Assembly: GCA_003663055.1 (NCBI GenBank)
Contig: QMZF01000050.1
Span: 1-6,913 of the forward strand
DNA length: 6,913 bases
Origin: Archaeoglobales archaeon
Lineage (GTDB): Archaea; Halobacteriota; Archaeoglobi; Archaeoglobales; Archaeoglobaceae
Direction of reading: 5' to 3'
Below are positions 1 to 4,256 of this stretch, piece by piece. Position 1 is the stretch's first letter. Every line of letters starts with the position of its first letter. Below the pieces are notes generated by a model that did not search any database, was not told the DNA's origin, and saw only the letters and a program-made list of their open reading frames with translations. A program made the position numbers and the translations under genes.

Positions 1-723
1 AAGCAGCGAGGAATTATTGCAGGCGTAGAGGTTGCCAGAATCGTTTTTGAGCTTTTGGATGTGGATGTTGTCGAATCGATTGCCGACGGAAGTGCAGTAA
101 GTGCGGGGCAAGCAGTCATGGCAGTCGAAGGAAAAGCTAAAGACATACTCATGGCCGAAAGGACAGCCCTCAACATCTTAGCGAGGATGAGCGGCATAGC
201 AACGGTAACGAGAGAGATGCTCGAAAAGGCCAGAAAGGTAAATCCATCGATCAGAATTGCTGCAACGAGAAAAACAACTCCGGGCTTTAGGCTTTTTGAA
301 AAACTGGCTGTTGCTATTGCAGGAGGAGATACACATCGCTACTGTTTGGGAGATGCAGTTCTCATCAAAAACAACCACATTGCGGTTGCTGGAAGTGTTA
401 GCAAGGCTATCAGGCTTGCTAAATCCGTGAGCTTTACCAAAAAGGTAGAGGTGGAAGTAAGAAGTGTAGATGAGGCAATCGAAGCGGCAAAGGAGGGAGT
501 GGATATCATAATGTTCGACAACATGAAACCAGATGAGATAGTTATAGCGATAAAAAAGCTCGAAGAACTTGGATTGAGAGAAAAAATAACCCTTGAAGCT
601 TCTGGAGGTATAAAGCCTGATAATGTTGAAGAATACGCTGCCACGGGTGTTGACGTACTTTCTTCCGGCTACATAATCCATTCTGCAAAGCCTTTGGACA
701 TGAGCCTCTATTTAGTAACATAG
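1..723 (+). CDS. nadC: Quinolinate phosphoribosyltransferase (nicotinate-nucleotide pyrophosphorylase), 5'-truncated by window edge
   Basis: This enzyme converts quinolinate and PRPP to nicotinate mononucleotide, CO2 and PPi, the step that feeds de novo NAD synthesis in the cytosol. The frame is open from base 1, and 240 residues are visible. Family members are about 270-290 residues, so roughly 30-45 N-terminal residues lie outside the window. Visible signatures, numbered from the first base, are RTALNILARMSGIAT, TRKTTPGF (R90 and K91 expected to bind the substrate carboxylates and phosphate), GGDTHRY (H112, R113), VLIKNNH (K123), the acidic EVEVRS and MFDNM segments, LEASGGI, and the C-terminal HSAKPLDMSL. 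The related ModD proteins have a different motif in place of LIKxNH, so NadC is the better call. The gene ends 27 bp before the nitroreductase and probably heads or continues an operon with it. In Archaeoglobus an aspartate dehydrogenase that feeds NAD synthesis is known, so nad genes upstream are plausible, but they are not visible here. Confidence 0.93.
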   Translation, partial: KQRGIIAGVEVARIVFELLDVDVVESIADGSAVSAGQAVMAVEGKAKDILMAERTALNILARMSGIATVTREMLEKARKVNPSIRIAATRKTTPGFRLFEKLAVAIAGGDTHRYCLGDAVLIKNNHIAVAGSVSKAIRLAKSVSFTKKVEVEVRSVDEAIEAAKEGVDIIMFDNMKPDEIVIAIKKLEELGLREKITLEASGGIKPDNVEEYAATGVDVLSSGYIIHSAKPLDMSLYLVT

Positions 724-730
724 TTATACT
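724..730 (+). promoter_or_regulatory. Possible TATA box for the nitroreductase gene
   Basis: A TTATACT element sits just after the nadC stop, centred about 24 bp before the ATG at 751. That is the spacing expected of an archaeal TATA box for a leaderless transcript. No Shine-Dalgarno motif precedes this ATG, which fits leaderless initiation, although read-through from nadC is equally possible over a 27-bp gap. Confidence 0.3.
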
Positions 731-750
731 ATTCCAGCCAGTAGAAATTT

Positions 751-1278
751 ATGGAATTGAAAGAGTGCCTCAAACTCATCTACGATAGAATTTCGATAAG
801 GCGTTATCAGCCAATCGATCTACCGGATGAGCTAATTCTTGAGATTTTAAAAGCAGGAAACGCCGCACCATCGGCCGGAAATTTGCAGGCGAGGGACTTT
901 ATAGTCGTTAGAGACCCTGAAACCAAGAAGAAACTCGCTATAGCTGCTCTTGAGCAGATGTTCATAGCAGAAGCTCCGGTTGTAATTGTAGTTTGTGCAA
1001 ACTACCCGAGAAGCATGAGAGTGTACGGTGATAGGGGAAGATTGTACGCAGAACAGGATGCAACTGCAGCGGTTGAGAACATACTGCTTGCAGCTCACGC
1101 TCTTGGCTTAGGAGCTGTTTGGGTTGGTGCCTTTCATGAAGTTGCTGTTTCGAGCATTCTTAATATTCCCGAGTATGCAAGGCCGATAGCAATAGTACCA
1201 GTTGGATATCCGGCAGAGAAGCCCGAGAAGAGAAGCAGGTATCCAATTCAGGAGTTAACTCACTGGGAGAAATGGTGA
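751..1278 (+). CDS. Nitroreductase-family FMN oxidoreductase
   Basis: This is a 175-residue protein of the nitroreductase (NfnB/NADH oxidase-like) superfamily. These are normally homodimeric FMN enzymes that move electrons from NAD(P)H to a small oxidised substrate. Visible motifs are the N-terminal RISIRRY (residues 13-19, FMN phosphate contact), APSAGNLQ (39-46), the helix [24 protein letters not shown] (101-124, the central dimer and FMN helix), [10 protein letters not shown] (119-128) and the VPVGYP strand (149-154). The C-terminal basic tail ending HWEKW is also typical. The length is normal for short archaeal members and no domain is missing. The stop codon overlaps the start of the SAM hydroxide adenosyltransferase gene by 7 bp, so the two are probably co-translated. 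The true substrate cannot be read from the sequence. A role in redox or cofactor chemistry next to nadC is only an inference. Confidence 0.88.
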   Translation: MELKECLKLIYDRISIRRYQPIDLPDELILEILKAGNAAPSAGNLQARDFIVVRDPETKKKLAIAALEQMFIAEAPVVIVVCANYPRSMRVYGDRGRLYAEQDATAAVENILLAAHALGLGAVWVGAFHEVAVSSILNIPEYARPIAIVPVGYPAEKPEKRSRYPIQELTHWEKW

Positions 1279-2045
1279 GATTTAAAGCTATAACGCTGCT
1301 AACAGACTTCGGAGATTTTTATCCAGGAGTTATGAAGGGCATCATCCTTAAGCTCGCTCCAGAAGCCACTGTTATCGATATCACCCACGGCGTTGAACCC
1401 CAAAACGTTTATCAAGGAGCTTTTCTACTCCTGAATTCCTACAAGTTCTTTCCTCCTTCTATTCACGTTGCGGTTGTTGATCCGGGGGTTGGAAGCGATA
1501 GAAGTGCTATAGCTGTTGAGTGCAGAAACCACGTTTTCATAGGCCCGGACAACGGAATACTTTATCCGGCATGCACCGAAGACGGAATAAAGAAGATTTG
1601 GAAGATAAAGGAAGAAGAAACGTTTTCGCTTGCTTCCCGCTCCACAACCTTCCACGGAAGAGACGTTTTCGCTCCAGCAGCAGCCCTTGCCTTCATGGAT
1701 AGGCTTGGTGAAATAGCTGAAAAGATTGAGGCCATGCAGAAACTTGAAATTTTCGATTACGATGTCTGCAAGGATAAAATCAGGGCGAGGATAATTTACA
1801 TCGATAGATTTGGAAACGCGGTAACGAACGTGCCAAAAGAAGTTGTGGAAGAACTAGATGCAAAAGGCTTTTACGTTAACGGTGTAGACTTTCCACTTGT
1901 AGAAACGTACTCATGCGTTAAGGAGGGTGAACCCCTCGCTCTAATAGGTAGCTTTGGTACTCTGGAGCTGAGCGTCAGAAATGGAAGTGCAAGCGAGGTG
2001 TACGGGCTTACATCTGGGGAGGTGGTGCTGAAATGGAGGATCTGA
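1272..2045 (+). CDS. SAM hydroxide adenosyltransferase (DUF62, chlorinase/fluorinase fold)
   Basis: This family hydrolyses S-adenosyl-L-methionine to adenosine and methionine using water or hydroxide. It shares its fold with the bacterial fluorinase and chlorinase. The 257-residue protein has the two expected domains. The N-terminal domain carries TLLTDFG (residues 8-14), VDPGVGSDR (69-77), GPDNG (91-95) and [12 protein letters not shown] (124-135). The C-terminal domain carries [10 protein letters not shown] (177-186) and [10 protein letters not shown] (226-235). The Asp-Arg-His set diagnostic of the hydrolytic members is present as D70, R77 and H128 with the expected spacing, so hydrolysis rather than halogenation is favoured. 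The ATG at 1272 lies only 2 nt after a GGGAG motif at 1265-1269; GTG at 1275 is a possible alternative start. The gene overlaps the nitroreductase by 7 bp and the UPF0216 gene by 13 bp. Its physiological role, possibly control of SAM level, is not settled for the family. Confidence 0.92.
   Translation: MVRFKAITLLTDFGDFYPGVMKGIILKLAPEATVIDITHGVEPQNVYQGAFLLLNSYKFFPPSIHVAVVDPGVGSDRSAIAVECRNHVFIGPDNGILYPACTEDGIKKIWKIKEEETFSLASRSTTFHGRDVFAPAAALAFMDRLGEIAEKIEAMQKLEIFDYDVCKDKIRARIIYIDRFGNAVTNVPKEVVEELDAKGFYVNGVDFPLVETYSCVKEGEPLALIGSFGTLELSVRNGSASEVYGLTSGEVVLKWRI
2018..2024 (+). promoter_or_regulatory. Strong ribosome binding site for the UPF0216 gene
   Basis: GGAGGTG lies inside the end of the SAM hydroxide adenosyltransferase gene, 8 nt before the ATG at 2033. 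It fixes that start and supports translational coupling across the 13-bp overlap. Confidence 0.8.
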
Positions 2046-2458
2046 CTGAAAGAGCCCTTGCTAAGATGGTTGAGGCGGTTAACAAGCATCTGCCTAGGCA
2101 GAGCAGGCCACTTGCCGAGATGCTTCAAGAGGAGGAGCCAACAATAAAAGCGAGGGATGGAAACGAGTACCTTATTGAAAAAAGAGAACTTGAATTTATC
2201 GCAAAGTACGTTGACAGAGATGAGTGGGACAAGTTCCCGATCCCAATAATACTTGAGATGTGCCATGTTTCTGGAAACACCCTCGTTTATGTAAGGAACA
2301 AGAAACATGCGGAATTTTTGAAGAAGGCATTTGGATACGATAGATTCGTTGACGATGTCCTCGTTTTATACCTTTATGAAATAGGGCCAATTAGAAGAAA
2401 TCTTAAAACAGCCTCGCAGGTGATGTTCAGCGTTGCCAGCACTTCCGAGGGGTTTTGA
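2033..2458 (+). CDS. UPF0216 (DUF61) family protein of unknown function
   Basis: This 141-residue protein matches the archaeal UPF0216/DUF61 family in length and sequence style. It has an N-terminal helix leading to NKHLPRQSRPLAEML (residues 18-32), then a short DGNEYLIEKRELEF segment, a FPIPIILEM strand region and a C-terminal helix with YVRNKKHAEFLKKAFGY. No signal peptide or membrane segment is visible, so it is probably cytosolic. The protein is moderately charged and no catalytic motif is recognisable. No function is established for the family. The start is fixed by the GGAGGTG at 2018-2024. It is the last gene of the four-gene plus-strand run, and the next 75 bases are non-coding with small inverted repeats. 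Confidence 0.82.
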   Translation: MEDLTERALAKMVEAVNKHLPRQSRPLAEMLQEEEPTIKARDGNEYLIEKRELEFIAKYVDRDEWDKFPIPIILEMCHVSGNTLVYVRNKKHAEFLKKAFGYDRFVDDVLVLYLYEIGPIRRNLKTASQVMFSVASTSEGF

Positions 2459-2461
2459 TCA

Positions 2462-2501
2462 GTTAGCTAACCAAGGTTTGATAAACGAGTGAGGAGCTAA
2501 C
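2462..2501 (+). other. Inverted repeat after the plus-strand gene run; possible 3' structure
   Basis: GTTAGCT (2462-2468) and AGCTAAC (2495-2501) are perfect complements 26 bp apart. The first arm also lies in a 10-bp perfect palindrome, GTTAGCTAAC (2462-2471), and short hairpins AACC-AA-GGTT and GTTT-GAT-AAAC fall between the arms. It begins 4 bp after the UPF0216 stop codon, so a 3'-UTR structure or termination region is plausible. There is no T-run directly after it, so a canonical terminator is not supported. Confidence 0.3.
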
Positions 2502-2533
2502 CTCTGAGATTGGTGTCAAGATTAATACGTAAT

Positions 2534-2787
2534 TTAATTATAGAAGCATAAAACTATCCAACCAGCTTTGAAACAGAAACAAAGGAACTTCAGGAAATTG
2601 TTCCAAAACATCTTCGTCCTCTCCTTAAACGAAAGGAACTTACGGCGTTTCTTTTTTCCAAAAGTTTCATGCCTGCATTTCAGCCCAAAATTTCGAAGCA
2701 TAGATACCAGAAACCCTATCCACAGCAACTTCTGGCCTGTTTTCGCAATATTTGAGAACTTCCTTCAAGAAAACTCCACCGATGGCT
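2534..2787 (-). pseudogene. C-terminal remnant of a DDE transposase (IS6/IS240-like archaeal type)
   Basis: On the minus strand this stretch reads as the second half of a short archaeal DDE transposase, broken over all three frames. FLKEVLKYCENRPEVAVDR (2715-2771) resembles the segment leading to the second catalytic Asp. A WYL fragment follows in a second frame, then FGLKCRHETFG (2657-2689) in a third. KRNAV (2641-2655) follows in another frame, then FKERTKMFWNNF (2594-2629), and the end reads SWLDSFMLL or FYN before a TAA at 2534-2536. In intact relatives RNAVERFF carries the catalytic Glu. Here the codons after KRNAV read SSF, consistent with a small deletion that removed it. Stops and at least three frame changes make it non-functional. 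The family assignment comes from remembered motif order (DxGPWY, LG/FGLxxxHETFGxRNxVERFF, KERTKxF), not from a search. Confidence 0.72.
2544..2556 (+). repeat. Right arm of 13-bp inverted repeat
   Basis: AAGCATAAAACTA here is the exact reverse complement of 3838-3850, 1.3 kb away. It overlaps the last codons of the transposase remnant, so it may be a terminal inverted repeat of the dead element. Confidence 0.55.
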
Positions 2788-3261
2788 TTAACAACTACTT
2801 CTGCAAACTTTCTCTACCATGGAAATAATTCTCCTTTTCTCCTTGTCTTCCAAGCTCTCCCAATAACCTTTACCGATTGTTTCTATACCAAAGCCGCTGT
2901 CGTAGCTTAGCAGAGTTAGGCCGAGTTCTTTTGCAACAACCTCAGTTATAGCGTCGGTAAAGCTGAATCCTTTACGGTGGATATTTTCTCTGAATAGCTC
3001 TAGTGCTTTGGCTTCTATCTCGTCATCGGTACGCACTACATGAAGTACGCCAGAGTTTAAAAACGCCTCAATGAAAGCGTCTACCGGCAACTTCTTGTAC
3101 TTGAGCAGGGTTAAAGTCTCATCGAGGATGTGGTTCGTTACGAAAAGCCTGCCCCACTTTCCTTCGAGTGCGTGAACTATGATTGCGACCGAATCCATGT
3201 GGTGCACGTCTTTTAAGCTGTAAAATCCGAAGAATATTCCAGTATCAATCAGTGCCGCCAT
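2788..3261 (-). CDS. vapC: PIN-domain toxin ribonuclease, VapC family
   Basis: VapC toxins are Mg2+-dependent endoribonucleases, usually cutting tRNA or rRNA, that are held inactive by a cognate VapB. From the ATG at 3259-3261 the protein is 157 residues long. The PIN acidic set is complete: D6 in MAALIDTGIF, E48 in NHILDETLTL, D103 in FSFTDAITEV and D121 in LLSYDSGFGI. D23 in HHMDSVA is also in a typical place. An in-frame ATG at 3271-3273 would add four residues (MSTF), but MAALIDT is the usual PIN start. The gene overlaps the end of the antitoxin gene by 17 bp, as in most vapBC pairs. The last 24 residues, from about residue 134, form a charged helical tail beyond the usual PIN core and stop just where the transposase remnant begins. 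The protein looks intact. Target and activity are inferred from the family. Confidence 0.85.
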   Translation of the reverse strand: MAALIDTGIFFGFYSLKDVHHMDSVAIIVHALEGKWGRLFVTNHILDETLTLLKYKKLPVDAFIEAFLNSGVLHVVRTDDEIEAKALELFRENIHRKGFSFTDAITEVVAKELGLTLLSYDSGFGIETIGKGYWESLEDKEKRRIISMVEKVCRSSC

Positions 3262-3484
3262 AAAGGTACTCATCTACTTTTTCTGCGTTTGTTTCTTCTA
3301 TACTCCTAGCGTGCTTCAGCGTTGAGAGGACTTTATCAACATCTCCTTTAAACTTATCTGCTTCTCTTTCTGCGACTTCAATAGCGTATCTCAGTGTGTC
3401 AGCCAAATTCTTACTGAGTTTTTTTGATAACCTCTCTAACTTCTTTTTGTCTTCGATCGACATCCTTATTGTTGTATACTTCAT
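3245..3484 (-). CDS. vapB: VapB-type antitoxin, ribbon-helix-helix family
   Basis: From the ATG at 3482-3484 this is a 79-residue protein. It has a short β-strand, YTTIRMS (residues 3-9), then two helices, IEDKKKLERLSKKL and NLADTLRYAIEVAEREADKF. This is the arrangement of CopG/RHH antitoxins, in which the strand inserts into the DNA major groove as part of a dimer. The C-terminal part, with HARSIEETNAEKVDEYLYGG, is the segment expected to bind the PIN toxin. It precedes vapC with a 17-bp overlap, so toxin and antitoxin should be made from one transcript and autoregulated by the RHH domain. A longer reading from an upstream ATG at 3551-3553 would add 23 residues, but these are unlike RHH proteins and continue the frame of the upstream transposase-like remnant. 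A TATA box at 3507-3513 supports the shorter, leaderless start. Confidence 0.8.
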   Translation of the reverse strand: MKYTTIRMSIEDKKKLERLSKKLSKNLADTLRYAIEVAEREADKFKGDVDKVLSTLKHARSIEETNAEKVDEYLYGGTD

Positions 3485-3506
3485 GAATTTTCTACTACGT
3501 AACTGC

Positions 3507-3513
3507 ATATAAA
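3507..3513 (-). promoter_or_regulatory. TATA box for vapBC
   Basis: On the minus strand TTTATAT is centred 26 bp before the vapB ATG, the spacing expected when transcription starts at the start codon. No Shine-Dalgarno motif precedes the ATG, which fits a leaderless message. The box lies between vapB and the upstream transposase-like remnant, so vapBC appears to have its own promoter. Confidence 0.55.
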
Positions 3514-3559
3514 CATTACTATGTCTCACCACATTAAAGTAGAACACGAACATCTTGCA

Positions 3560-3822
3560 AAATCTATTCCAGCATTCTAAAGCCCTTCTCCATCTGAAAA
3601 ACTTCTTCTCTTTCTTTCTAAAACTAACAGTTATTGAGCAGAAGAAAGTCTTAGCTCTCTGCTTGAAAAAGAAAAAAGCTTGAAGAAAGCAAGTACATCG
3701 CTATTGCTGTAAGCTTGATCTCTAAGGATATCTTATTTCTTTCAAAGATGTTAAATTCTTTTAGTAACTCAATCAGTTGTTTTCTGCTATATCTGCTATT
3801 ACATAGAATGATGATAATTGAT
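3560..3822 (-). pseudogene. Probable N-terminal remnant of a transposase
   Basis: The minus strand reads SRKQLIELLKEFNIFERNK then ISLEIKLTAIAMYLLSSS (3786 down to about 3680). This has the style of the N-terminal helical, HTH-containing part of short archaeal transposases, which often run 'ERNxxSxExKLxAxAxYLLxxSLRK'. That frame stops at TAA 3651-3653. A second frame carries on with QRAKTFFCSITVSFRKK and RWRRALECWNRF (about 3560-3645) and runs in phase into the codons upstream of vapB. There is no usable start codon before SRKQ. Together with the C-terminal remnant at 2534-2787 it would form one gene interrupted by vapBC. The similarity is from memory and is weaker than for the C-terminal remnant. 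Confidence 0.42.
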
Positions 3823-3837
3823 GTTCAATTATTTATG

Positions 3838-3850
3838 TAGTTTTATGCTT
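3838..3850 (+). repeat. Left arm of 13-bp inverted repeat
   Basis: TAGTTTTATGCTT is the exact reverse complement of 2544-2556. It lies just outside the N-terminal transposase-like remnant, where the left end of the element would be expected. Confidence 0.55.
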
Positions 3851-3901
3851 ATTCGGACACGACCTATAAATCACTTAGTACTTAAAGAAAGATACCAGAA
3901 T

Positions 3902-4033
3902 TCAGCTTTTGCCTCGCAGTTGGTTTAATTTCTCTACACCTTTCCATCTCTTCAACGTCTTAAACGGATATCCACACCTCTTACAGACGTAGATGGTCCT
4001 TATGTCCCCTTCTTCAAGTTCCCATTCTTCCAT
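3902..4033 (-). pseudogene. Small zinc-ribbon reading frame, probably a broken two-knuckle protein
   Basis: From an ATG at 4031-4033 a 43-residue frame carries a clear C-x2-C zinc knuckle, YVCKRCGYPFK (C17, C20), and a basic tail, TLKRWKGVEKLNQLRGKS. The frame is open further upstream to a TGA at 4085-4087. There it reads SIRCGSRDM, which looks like the first knuckle of a zinc ribbon, C-x2-CGSxxM. The first Cys is replaced by Ser (AGT at 4055-4057 on the minus strand, one base from TGT), and no ATG, GTG or TTG lies upstream to include that knuckle. It is therefore either a decayed zinc-ribbon gene or a short protein with a single knuckle. No Shine-Dalgarno motif is evident. The family is not recognised. 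It lies between the dead IS and the divergent ribH promoter. Confidence 0.4.
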
Positions 4034-4110
4034 ATCCCTTGAACCGCACCTTATACTCCAGAAGTCTTTGGTAGTTATATTATATCAAATAAACTTCCAG
4101 ATTTCAAAAT

Positions 4111-4152
4111 AACTATTTTAGATATTTTAAATTTAAATAATTTATAATAGTT
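4111..4152. promoter_or_regulatory. 42-bp AT-rich quasi-palindrome in the ribH promoter region; candidate operator
   Basis: Pairing bases around a centre between 4131 and 4132 gives 17 matches out of 21. These include a perfect 12-bp core (4126-4137) and outer arms AACTATT/AATAGTT with one mismatch just inside (4111-4117 and 4146-4152). The sequence is almost entirely A and T, so chance symmetry is possible, but the single C and single paired G match each other. It overlaps the likely TATA box of ribH. Archaeal riboflavin genes are known in some lineages to be controlled by the RbkR repressor. Whether this is such a site cannot be judged here. Confidence 0.3.
4141..4149 (+). promoter_or_regulatory. 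Probable TATA box for the ribH-aminotransferase operon
   Basis: TTTATAATA is the best archaeal TATA-like element upstream of ribH, with TTTTTAAAT at 4151-4159 as an alternative. A start of transcription near 4170 would give a leader of about 85 nt, unlike the apparently leaderless genes elsewhere in the window. The stretch between 4034 and 4256 holds no other gene that I can support. Confidence 0.45.
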
Positions 4153-4169
4153 TTTAAATCAAGTGGTCA

Positions 4170-4193
4170 GCAAAGTGAAATGCAAAGGTGAAA
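4170..4193 (+). repeat. Tandem direct repeat in the ribH leader
   Basis: GCAAAGTGAAA (4170-4180) is followed at once by GCAAAGGTGAAA (4182-4193), differing by one inserted G. It lies where transcription should start or just after, so it could be a regulatory protein site or simply a small duplication. Confidence 0.35.
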
Positions 4194-4244
4194 CAACAAA
4201 AATACACTTGCATAATATTATTAAACCCTCAGGGCTTTTTGCGA

Positions 4245-4251
4245 GGAGGTG
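4245..4251 (+). promoter_or_regulatory. Ribosome binding site that fixes the ribH start
   Basis: GGAGGTG lies 5 nt before the ATG at 4257. It decides in favour of this start over the in-frame GTG at 4188, which would add 23 residues that do not belong to the family. Confidence 0.85.
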
Positions 4252-4256
4252 GCAGT

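Larger units (their letters stand above)
2534..3850 (-). mobile_element. Decayed insertion sequence with vapBC in its interior
   Basis: Three things define this unit. First, minus-strand C-terminal transposase remnants lie at 2534-2787. Second, a minus-strand stretch resembling a transposase N-terminus lies at about 3560-3822, so the two are in the order and orientation of one gene. Third, a perfect 13-bp inverted repeat sits at 2544-2556 and 3838-3850. The two remnants total about 170 codons and lack the middle section that would hold the first catalytic Asp. The vapBC genes occupy that place. No convincing target-site duplication is visible outside the repeats. The right repeat arm overlaps the last codons of the transposase, which is tighter than in most elements, so the exact ends are uncertain. 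Alternatives are two independent remnants, or a composite of more than one IS. Confidence 0.5.

Noticed and set aside
178..681. Long minus-strand open frames inside nadC
   Set aside because: They are antisense to a clear nadC frame and rich in Ser and Cys, with no recognisable domain.
1..723. ModD-like paralogue instead of NadC
   Set aside because: TRKTTPG followed by GGDTHR and LIKNNH is the NadC pattern. ModD proteins lack the LIKxNH lysine block.
1272..2045. Fluorinase or chlorinase (halogenating) activity
   Set aside because: The D70, R77, H128 set is that of the SAM-hydrolysing relatives, so halogenation is not supported.
2459..2533. tRNA or other stable RNA gene in the gap after UPF0216
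   Set aside because: No T-arm consensus (GGTTCGAATCC-like) or acceptor pairing was found on either strand. The C/D box resemblance is too weak to call.
2568..2828. 86-codon plus-strand open frame
   Set aside because: It runs antisense to the transposase remnant and the vapC 3' end, is rich in Phe, Asn and Lys with no domain signature, and is explained by the minus-strand remnants.
3245..3553. Longer 102-residue version of the VapB antitoxin
   Set aside because: The extra 23 N-terminal residues are not RHH-like and continue a degraded upstream frame. The TATA box at 3507-3513 fits the start at 3484.
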